From Paenibacillus sp. OVF10 (GTDB lineage Bacteria > Bacillota > Bacilli > Paenibacillales > Paenibacillaceae): 64,000 nucleotides of DNA. The position numbers were made by a program, and so were the translations under genes. Numbering within the stretch: position 1 is the stretch's first letter; every line of letters starts with the position of its first letter. Shown here in pieces: positions 54,541 through 61,684 of this stretch. The notes under the pieces were generated by a model. That model was not told where the DNA came from. It was given only the letters and a program-made list of their open reading frames with translations, and did not search any database. Where the stretch lies: the NCBI GenBank assembly GCA_022836915.1, contig CP094668.1, forward strand, positions 310,001-374,000, read 5' to 3'.

Positions 54541-55976
54541 TTAATTGGCTACATGTATTGATTTATCTCCAATAACTTCTTCTTCCGACTGCCAGCATTC
54601 CACTTCACCCGGAATATGAATTCGGTCCCGGGTAAAGACGGGATCACGTCCTTCAGCCTTTTGTTTCTTGTAGTCCTTCAACGCTTCGAAAGTCACCTTG
54701 GACAGCATCAGAATTGCAATCAGGTTCACCACCACCATGAGCCCCATGAACAGGTCAGCCAAATCCCATACCAGCTGCACTTTGGCTACCGCACCAAACA
54801 CCACCATCGCGATAACGCAAATACGGTATACCCACAGCCAGACTTTGTTGGATTTGATAAACTCAATGTTAGTTTCTCCATAGTAATAATTTCCAATTAG
54901 TGTACTGAAAGCAAACAGGAACACCATAACCGCCAGGAATCCCGATGCCCATGAACCAATATGTACACTTAATGCTGCCTGAGTTAACTCAATGCCACCC
55001 AGATCGGAACCTTTGTACACTCCTGATAGCAAAATAATCATGGCTGTGCTTGTACATATCACTAACGTATCTGTCAGCACGCCAAATGCCTGGATAAGTC
55101 CCTGTTTCACTGGATGTGTTGTATCCGCCGTTGCAGCAGCATTCGGGGCGCTACCCATCCCCGCCTCATTGGAGAACAATCCGCGTTTCACACCGTTCAT
55201 CAGTGCAGCGCCCAACGTTCCGCCAGCCACCTGTTCAATGCCGAAGGCATTTTTGACGATCAATGCAATCATGGCCGGAAGCTGGGTAATGTTCGCCAGC
55301 ACCACAAAAGCCGCTACCCCAATGTACAATACGGCCAGTACAACAACGATGTATTCCGATGCTTTTGCAATCCGTTTGACACCGCCCATGATAATTCCTG
55401 CAAATATCACAGCCATAATGATACCCACGGTTAACCGATCCGTGCCAAATGAGTTCTCAAATGCAACTGTAATCGTGTTAGACTGCACCGCATTAAAGAC
55501 CAAACCGAATGAAAGTGTGATGAGAATGGCAAATAAAATCCCCATCCAGCGCTTTCCTAGCCCACGCTCCATATAATACGCCGGACCCCGCGGAATCCGC
55601 CCTTATCCTTCACTTTATAGATCTGAGCCAGCGTGCTCTCCACAAAACTGGAGGCAGAACCAATAATCGCAATAACCCACATCCAGAATACAGCCCCGGG
55701 TCCCCCCAGTGCGATGGCCAGTGCAATACCGGTAATATTGCCTGTGCCTACACGGGCCGCCATACTAATACAGAACGCCTGAAAAGGTGAAATTTTGCCT
55801 GGTTCCTTGCTTTTTGGCTCTAGAAGCACCTTCACCATATCTCCAATCATGCGGAATTGCATGAATCGGGTCTTGGTGGTGAAGTATATCCCACATACTA
55901 CCAATAGTATAATTAACACTTTGGACCATAGAAAATCATTGAAAATGACGACAATATCTTGTATTGTTTGCTCCAT
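54541..55976 (-). CDS. glnT: Sodium:alanine/glutamine symporter (AGCS family), GlnT-like; one frameshift
   Basis: Na+-coupled amino-acid symporter of about 479 residues. AGCS hallmarks: FCISMAARVGTGNITGIALAIALGGPGAVFWMWV near residue 85, the GRGGPAYYME-like region, and GLFSNEAGMGSAPNAAATADT near 290. The frame breaks at the C run 55586-55589; one extra base gives GGFRGGPAYYMERGLGKRWMG, exactly as in the family. The gene is divergent from a glnL homologue 330 bases away. In B. subtilis the GlnK-GlnL system controls the AGCS glutamine transporter GlnT, so glutamine is the likely substrate. ATG 55976 follows AAGGGG. Confidence 0.9.
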
Positions 55977-56174
55977 CGGTATGCCCCTTTTTATGGTGTA
56001 TTTCAAGCACAGAGATGGTTACGGGAAAAGTTTGTACCATTCTGCACAACACTAGCCCCAGACTTCGGGATGTTACTTATACTACAAGGGCATCTACGGA
56101 AATCGACAAATACCTACATGCAATTTCTACATTTATTTTAAAAATGGGCTTTGATTGCCCAATCATTGTCATTT

Positions 56175-56192
56175 AACCTGACATGTCAGGTT
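56175..56192. promoter_or_regulatory. 18-bp perfect palindrome between glnT and glnL
   Basis: AACCTGACATGTCAGGTT is fully symmetric and lies in the divergent upstream region. It is a candidate operator, for GlnL or another regulator. Confidence 0.5.
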
Positions 56193-56305
56193 CTATGCAA
56201 GAAGGAAAGGAACGATTACACTGGAACGAGAGTTCATGGCGGAGTTAGCCGCCTTTACCATAGATTTATCAATCACACCATTCGCAGAGAAAGGGAATGA
56301 CTGAC

Positions 56306-57235
56306 ATGCGTTATTTTATCGTGGATGATGATCCTGGCGTTCGTTCCATGTTGATGGATATTATTGAGGATGAAGGCCTTGGCGATATTGCCGGGGAAGC
56401 TGAGGACGGAGCACATATTCACGCGGAACTGTTGGAATTGCATAAGGTGGATGTCCTGCTGATTGATCTGCTGATGCCACAACGAGACGGGATTCAGACC
56501 GTGCGGGCGCTTGAAGGAAGGTTCGAGGGTAAGATCGTCATGATCTCCCAGATCGAGTCGAAAAATATGATCGGAGAAGCCTATTCACTAGGCATTGAAT
56601 ATTATATTACGAAGCCGATTAACCGGTTAGAGATTCTATCTGTTCTGCGGCTGGTGAGCGAAAGGCTTCGGATGCAGCAATCCATCGCAGATATTCAGCG
56701 GACATTGCAGGGATTGTCCGGTTTGAATTCTATCGAACGTACCGCAGCTCCGGTTCCGGACAAAACAATCACGACAGCAGGACATTTCCTGCTATCCGAG
56801 ATGGGCATGATCGGCGAAGCAGGCAGCAGAGATCTGCTGGACATGCTGGAATATCTGGAGCAGGTAGAGACAGATGAGCATAAGCTGTCCCCCTATACGT
56901 TCCCATCCCTCAAAGACATCTTCCAGAATGTAGCGATACGTAAACTGGGAGAAGACGCCTCTCTCGCAGAGGTGAACAAGGAGATCAAGGCATCGGAACA
57001 ACGTGTTCGCAGGGCCATCTTCCAGACGCTGAGCCATGTGGTTTCTCTGGGATTAACAGATTATACACATCCCAAGTTCGAGAATTATGCATCCAAATTT
57101 TTCGATTTCACCGAAATTCGCAAGAAAATGCTGGAGCTGCAAAACAATGTGGAGCCTTCCTTGTCCCAGACACGCATTAATACGAAAAAATTCGTACAGG
57201 TGTTATATTTGGAAGCCAAACGATTGCTGCATTAA
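56306..57235 (+). CDS. glnL: Glutamine-responsive response regulator, GlnL-like
   Basis: About 309 residues: a receiver domain with DDD (7-9), phosphorylated D54 in VDVLLIDLLMP and K104-type lysine in YYITKPINRL, then the YcbB domain (about 160-305; LSEMGMIGEAGSRDLLDMLEYL to FTEIRKKMLELQNNVEP) found in B. subtilis GlnL. GlnL activates the glutamine uptake gene glnT, which is the divergent neighbour here. The usual kinase partner gene glnK is not present upstream in this window. ATG 56306 is nine bases after AAAGGGA; an ATG at 56297 overlaps that spacing. Confidence 0.88.
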   Translation: MRYFIVDDDPGVRSMLMDIIEDEGLGDIAGEAEDGAHIHAELLELHKVDVLLIDLLMPQRDGIQTVRALEGRFEGKIVMISQIESKNMIGEAYSLGIEYYITKPINRLEILSVLRLVSERLRMQQSIADIQRTLQGLSGLNSIERTAAPVPDKTITTAGHFLLSEMGMIGEAGSRDLLDMLEYLEQVETDEHKLSPYTFPSLKDIFQNVAIRKLGEDASLAEVNKEIKASEQRVRRAIFQTLSHVVSLGLTDYTHPKFENYASKFFDFTEIRKKMLELQNNVEPSLSQTRINTKKFVQVLYLEAKRLLH

Positions 57236-57265
57236 ACAGATGCATGATGGATACGATGCAAAAAC

Positions 57266-57345
57266 AAACGGGCATGAATATTACGCCGGTAGGATACCGC
57301 CTCTTCAACTGAGGCTGTCCACACCGGCTATATTCATGCCCGTCT
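57266..57345. terminator. Long hairpin between glnL and the Spo0E-like gene
   Basis: ACGGGCATGAATAT and ATATTCATGCCCGT are perfect 14-bp arms with inner GCCGGT/ACCGGC pairing. The minus strand continues with TTTGTTTTTG, so it best terminates the Spo0E-like gene; it may also protect the glnL transcript. Confidence 0.75.
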
Positions 57346-57408
57346 GTACGATCAAGCGTTACAATCTATGTGATTTGTTCCGTGTATAAAATTAAAATCG
57401 CTTTGGGT

Positions 57409-57585
57409 TCAGGCCCGTGAATGGTTTCGGCTAATTCGGTTATACTCATTAATCAATTCGTCCAATGCCATAGACTGCCGAATCACATCGGGATGCCCAA
57501 GACCACCCTTGTTATGCTCTACCAGCATATGAAGGTTATGTCTGGCCTTCTCTATTTTATTTTTCAAATCCAAACTCATAACCAT
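57409..57585 (-). CDS. Spo0E-like aspartyl phosphatase
   Basis: Small helical-hairpin protein of 58 residues with the Spo0E signature: an N-terminal helix IEKARHNLHMLVEHN, a turn, and IRQSMALDELINEYNRI, in which the S-x-x-L-D-x-L-I motif carries the catalytic residues. Such proteins dephosphorylate Spo0A~P and delay sporulation. ATG 57585 lies behind AAGGAGGT. Divergent from the acetate transporter gene and convergent with glnL. Confidence 0.87.
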   Translation of the reverse strand: MVMSLDLKNKIEKARHNLHMLVEHNKGGLGHPDVIRQSMALDELINEYNRISRNHSRA

Positions 57586-58020
57586 GACCCCTGATACCTC
57601 CTTATTCTGTGAACCATTTTAGTTTTTCCTGTCAATCTATAGTTGGATTAACATATGGCATAGGAGACAAGGATGTTTTGTATTCTTCTCCATTTTTTGA
57701 TAAAGATTATTTTATCACACAAGAGCTTATCCGAAAATGGCTGATATGACGCAATTTTAGTGGTATTATCGAGAGTTGGATTCTAGCGTCTGGCCTCATC
57801 ATTCACGGCCAGAACGGATTGTGTCGTAAATGTGTATATTGAAAAAACAAAAAGTCTATTGGTTCAAAAGGTAATAAAATCCCTTTCCATAATGGGGTCA
57901 TTCAGGTACAATAGGGCGATGTGTGTGTCCGGACCCGGCGGATACAAATGATGTAATTTAGAGGACGGCCAACGACGGCCATGGATCCTGATTTGATATT
58001 ATTGGAGGCTTATCATCACC
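57586..58020. other. Non-coding stretch upstream of acetate transporter gene
   Basis: Long AT-rich region holding presumably the promoters of the Spo0E-like gene and the transporter gene. A short hairpin TCTGGCC/GGCCAGA is present near 57790-57815 without a T tract. No gene or repeat copy is visible. Confidence 0.5.
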
Positions 58021-58644
58021 ATGCAGACCGATTCACAGACTAAAGTCAAAATTGTTAACGCCGATCCCAGCGCAATGGGATTATTTGGGTTGGCTATCGT
58101 AACCCTGGTTGCTTCTTCCCAAAAGCTTGGCATTACGGATGGACTTAGCTACGCTATTCCTTGGGCGATCTTCCTGGGTGCATTTGCCCAGCTATTCGCA
58201 TGTATTCAAGATTCCAAACGCAACAATACCTTTGGCACAACAGCTTTTGGCGCGTACGCATTCTTCTGGTTTGCCATGGCTGCCAACTGGATGATCAAAA
58301 TGGGCGTATTTGGCTCCACTCTCGCTGAACAGGCCGATGGCAAGCAGCTCGGATTTGCTTTTGCCGGATACCTTGTATTCACCCTGTTCATGACAATCGG
58401 TGCGATTGAAGCGAATAAAGTATTGCTTATCATCTTCATTCTGATTGACTTCCTGTTCCTTGGCTTGACCTTTGACGCTTTCGGCGTAGCTCCTCACATT
58501 TTCCACACTATTGCAGCATACGCTGAAATGGCTATCGGAATTGTGTCCCTGTATGGTACAGGTGCTTCGGTACTGAATGCTCACTTCGGTTATGCGTTCT
58601 TGCCGATCGGCAAACCGTCCGGCATTTTCAAACCCAAGGCTTAA
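58021..58644 (+). CDS. Acetate uptake transporter family protein (GPR1/FUN34/SatP)
   Basis: Membrane protein of 207 residues with six predicted helices. The family motif near the N-terminus (NPAPLGL in SatP) appears as ADPSAMGLFGLA; FGTTAFGAYAFFWFAMA lies near residue 75. SatP-type proteins are channels or proton symporters for acetate and succinate. ATG 58021 follows GGAGG and a short spacer. It is a single-gene unit with a strong terminator. Confidence 0.9.
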   Translation: MQTDSQTKVKIVNADPSAMGLFGLAIVTLVASSQKLGITDGLSYAIPWAIFLGAFAQLFACIQDSKRNNTFGTTAFGAYAFFWFAMAANWMIKMGVFGSTLAEQADGKQLGFAFAGYLVFTLFMTIGAIEANKVLLIIFILIDFLFLGLTFDAFGVAPHIFHTIAAYAEMAIGIVSLYGTGASVLNAHFGYAFLPIGKPSGIFKPKA

Positions 58645-58655
58645 TATACAGCAGT

Positions 58656-58694
58656 AAACCGCCAGCGCGCCGGTCCGCGCCTGGCGGTTTTTTT
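58656..58694 (+). terminator. Terminator after acetate transporter gene
   Basis: AAACCGCCAG and CTGGCGGTTT form a perfect 10-bp stem with further inner GC pairing and a tract of seven T. Confidence 0.95.
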
Positions 58695-58818
58695 GCAGTC
58701 CAACTTCATTTGAATATGTATCTGACCGACACCTATACTAGGGATAATAGATCAGAAATAGACCCTGCAACACCTGAAATGAAATGTCACAGCAGCCATA
58801 CTGTCAGGAGGAAAAAAC

Positions 58819-59367
58819 ATGAGAGAGATACCGAAACCAACGGAGATGGATCAGGTGGAGAAAAAATATGTACGCGAAACACGTTGTTTCAAGACGGCAC
58901 GGGTGTTCCCAACCGATGTCAACAATCATAATACGCTATTCGGCGGCAAGCTTATGTCCTACATCGATGATATTGCATCCATCGCCGCTTCCAAGCTATG
59001 TCGGGTCAATACTGTAACAGCTTCAACCGACTCTGTCGATTTCCTGTACCCGATCAACCCAACAGACTCCGTTACACTTGAATCGTTCGCGTCCTGGACA
59101 GGACGAAGTTCCATGGAGATTTTTGTGAAGGTGATTCGAGAGGATCTGAAGACCGGAGAGAAGAAAATTGCGGCGACGGCATTTCTGACCTTTGTGGCCC
59201 TGGACGAAAATAATCGCAAACTGATCGTACCTCGCATTATTCCGGAGACGGAAGAAGAGAAGAAATTATACGAGACCGCTCCGGATCGGGCGGCCATGCG
59301 GAAACAACGGCGGGAAGAGAGCAAGAAATTCGCTGACTTCCTGACCGTTACTTATCCTTGGGAATAA
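58819..59367 (+). CDS. Acyl-CoA thioesterase, hotdog fold (YkhA-like)
   Basis: Hotdog-fold acyl-CoA thioesterase of 182 residues. The catalytic region is PTDVNNHNTLFGGKLMSYIDDIASIAA, with the Asn/Asp pair before the central helix; ASTDSVDFLYPI and ASWTGRSSMEIFVKV follow. It hydrolyses acyl-CoAs in the cytoplasm, normally as a hexamer. ATG follows AGGAGG. Monocistronic and convergent with the TrpD-like gene. Confidence 0.92.
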   Translation: MREIPKPTEMDQVEKKYVRETRCFKTARVFPTDVNNHNTLFGGKLMSYIDDIASIAASKLCRVNTVTASTDSVDFLYPINPTDSVTLESFASWTGRSSMEIFVKVIREDLKTGEKKIAATAFLTFVALDENNRKLIVPRIIPETEEEKKLYETAPDRAAMRKQRREESKKFADFLTVTYPWE

Positions 59368-59408
59368 AAACACGCTAAACCATAACAAGATTGAACACTG
59401 GCATCACA

Positions 59409-60484
59409 TTATCTGGACGATGCCGGATAGATGGACATCGCTCTATTATCCGGCAGTTCGCCACCCATGGAGACACACCACTGTTGATAGATGCGATATG
59501 CTGCACCACTCTCCAACAACCCCTGACAAGTGTATATGCCCTCTTCGATGGAATTAACACGCCCCGCAGCGTACAAGCGGAATCCTCCATTTAACAAGAC
59601 CTGATTCACAAAAGCAATATGACCGTCACCGCTTAATACACTTTCCGCCACTTCAAGCTGCTTCGCAGCCGTCCAGACCAGTTCTGGCACGGGCATATCC
59701 AGTTCATAGGCTGCAGGATCAACCAATTCCAGCTTCATATCTCCGTCTTCCACGGCGTATACGCGGGTTGGCCGATCAATATACAGATCCTCAGAACCTT
59801 CCATTCCCTGTACCACATAAGCACGGCGATAGTTAAACCGGGTGAGCAACTTCGCAATCCGATCCAGAAAGGTATTATGAAACACACCAAACACCAAATA
59901 CGGTGAATGGTTATAATCAATGAGTTTCTCTGCTGTGTTCAGCACTGTGCGGAATCCCAGCTCTTCCCGTAACGGACGAAGCTTGCGAAGAGGCCCACAC
60001 CAATCCTCGGAGGACACGTACATGACACCCGAACGCAATGCAGCGCTCCGGGCATCTTCCCGATCCATCTTGTGTGTATTAATACCCACTTCCTTCAAAA
60101 GTACCGACAACGTGACGCCCCACTTGGGTGGTAAAGGATCACTCCCGTGCAAAGTCACCGGCAACCCGGCCGCCGCGAGTACAAACGCAACCGGAAACGT
60201 GGCCATGAACGACTTCGTCCGTCCATCATAAGGACCCGCGCAGTCCAATCCATCCTGAAATATAGAGAAACGTTCCGCACTGTTACGACATGCATGAACA
60301 AAAGCTTCCAGTTCCTCAACGTTTTCCATTTTCATTCGTTCAGCCATTAGAAATGCGGCCGTCTGGGCAGGGAAACCTCCTGTTTCAGGATTTTCTCTGC
60401 TACGGTCAGTGCCTCTGTATAATTCAGATCACGTGAGCCTCGTTTCCCACGTCCGACCTCTCGGAGTATCTGAGACATATCCAT
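59409..60484 (-). CDS. Anthranilate phosphoribosyltransferase-like (TrpD-family) protein; one frameshift
   Basis: About 358 residues after repair. The N-terminal helical domain has RDLNYTEALTVAEKILKQEVSLPQTAAFLMAERMKMENVEEL, typical of TrpD. The phosphate-binding KVGN/GTGGD motifs of true TrpD are not obvious: the corresponding region is GPYDGRTKSFMATFPVAFVLAAAGLPVTLHGS. It is therefore more like the TrpD2/YbiB group, which is not a tryptophan enzyme. One base added to the G run 60365-60367 joins the N-terminus (ATG 60484 after GGAGG) to the rest. It lies 18 bases after the ANTAR gene, forming an operon next to nirB, so a role in nitrogen control is conceivable. Confidence 0.82.
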
Positions 60485-60502
60485 GGAGAATCCTCCTTCC
60501 AA

Positions 60503-61096
60503 TTAAGACTGGAGCAGTTGATGGGCCTTCACAATTGCTGTGGCTACATCAACCATCCGTTTGCGTTCATCCATCGCTTTCTTGCGTAACAGGTCATAGG
60601 CTTCGGCCTCGGAGATCTGCTTCAGATCACTAAGGATGGCCTTCGCCATATCAATCCACTTCCGATCCTCCAGCCTGGATTGCAGCTGCTTCCGTTCCTG
60701 CTCCCACTGTTTGCGTTCCATGTAACGCCGAGCTGCAAAGTGAAGAGTCCAGTGGATCTCAGGCCCGGTCATGGATGGTGTAAGTATTCCATCAAATGAA
60801 GTTTCGACCTCGCAGGATTCTGCGGAGGAAGAAGCCGTATCTGGCGCGCACCACCAGAGCAACGGGGAATCCGACTTCCCCTTTCCCAGGCAGTTCACCC
60901 AGTACTCCACATCAGCCAGCGACAGATGCAAGATGGACGCTTCCGCTGCCCGAGCCAGCTTCAACGCTTCCGTTTCACTGCCCGCCACCTGTACATGGTA
61001 CCCGTTTGCTCCCAGCAGCCTCTCCGGTGTCAGAGGGATTGCATCGGATGAGGCAGCTATCGTTGGTTGAACACGGATGACCAATAAAGATCGCAT
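60503..61096 (-). CDS. ANTAR-domain RNA-binding antitermination regulator
   Basis: 197 residues: a degenerate receiver-like N-terminal domain (about 1-115) and a coiled coil leading into the ANTAR domain (about 140-195: DRKWIDMAKAILSDLKQISEAEAYDLLRKKAMDERKRMVDVATAIV). The receiver lacks an obvious phospho-acceptor aspartate at the expected strand (ILHLSLADVEYW), so control may not be by phosphorylation. ANTAR proteins bind dual-hexaloop RNA in leaders and prevent termination. Exactly such a leader lies in front of nirB, 420 bases away on the other strand. It therefore probably switches on nitrite reduction. Confidence 0.9.
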   Translation of the reverse strand: MRSLLVIRVQPTIAASSDAIPLTPERLLGANGYHVQVAGSETEALKLARAAEASILHLSLADVEYWVNCLGKGKSDSPLLWWCAPDTASSSAESCEVETSFDGILTPSMTGPEIHWTLHFAARRYMERKQWEQERKQLQSRLEDRKWIDMAKAILSDLKQISEAEAYDLLRKKAMDERKRMVDVATAIVKAHQLLQS

Positions 61097-61173
61097 GATG
61101 GATCAATCCCTCCCTATGGCGTATAGTCAGAGTCCACAACATTTAAGACGTTAATACATCAAAGCGATAAACG

Positions 61174-61190
61174 TGTTATATTACCTAACA
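61174..61190. promoter_or_regulatory. GlnR/TnrA box 1
   Basis: TGTTATATTACCTAACA is a perfect match to TGTNAN7TNACA. It lies 78 bases upstream of the ANTAR gene start and about 300 bases before the nirB promoter. Confidence 0.75.
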
Positions 61191-61442
61191 AAAAACCAAG
61201 TAGTGATGATTATACGTCTTGATTTCAACATTAGAATGATCTTTTCATGCCTCATCATGCTGTATAAAAGGGGGACACCATACACATGGCACCTTTTCTA
61301 CAGTATTTATTGTATAAGGCATGCTAACGTTATCTAAAAGCCTTTAAACTAAGAAGATATACTCGTAAAACTTCGTCGTCCATTCGATATTCCAATAAAC
61401 TCATGTAAACATAATTAACTTTAAATTTCAAATACTTTTTTA

Positions 61443-61459
61443 TGTTAACTATCTTGACA
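61443..61459. promoter_or_regulatory. GlnR/TnrA box 2 overlapping the nirB -35
   Basis: TGTTAACTATCTTGACA matches TGTNAN7TNACA perfectly, and its right half is the TTGACA hexamer of the nirB promoter. Confidence 0.8.
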
Positions 61460-61482
61460 TGGGTAGATCGATCTTTTATAGT
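61454..61482 (+). promoter_or_regulatory. Predicted sigma-A promoter of nirB
   Basis: TTGACA (61454-61459), 17-base spacer, TATAGT (61477-61482). Transcription would begin near 61489, just upstream of the ANTAR target. Confidence 0.8.
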
Positions 61483-61515
61483 TAAGCCATAACAACTCCA
61501 TATTTGAATCGATCA

Positions 61516-61560
61516 CAGTTACAACGGCGTAGCTGGTTGAAACGGCAATGAAGCCTGTTT
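61516..61560 (+). promoter_or_regulatory. ANTAR dual-hexaloop RNA target
   Basis: P1: CAGTTAC-AACGGC-GTAGCTG (61516-61535), 7-bp stem with one G-U pair. P2: AAACGGC-AATGAA-GCC(T)GTTT (61540-61560), 7-bp stem with one bulged T. Both loops have six bases with A at position 1 and G at position 4, the ANTAR recognition pattern. The 3' arm of P2 overlaps the 5' arm of the terminator, so the two structures exclude each other. Confidence 0.88.
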
Positions 61561-61626
61561 TGCAATCTCGGAGCAAGGGATGCGTATGTATATGCGCAGT
61601 CCTCCGAGGCATAACAGGCTTTTTCG
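61551..61626 (+). terminator. Regulated leader terminator of nirB
   Basis: AAGCCTGTT pairs with AACAGGCTT, and CTCGGAG with CTCCGAG inside it, capped by a TGCG/CGCA hairpin; a T tract follows. It lies between promoter and gene and would abort transcription unless P2 forms. Confidence 0.9.
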
Positions 61627-61684
61627 ATTTTAGAGACAAGGTTTTGAGGCAGTTTGCAGAATGGACCTAAGGGGGCTAATCATA

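Noticed and set aside
56219-56302. Short leader peptide before glnL (MAELAAFTIDLS...)
   Set aside because: It has only CTG or a weakly placed ATG and no regulatory structure; not supported as a gene.
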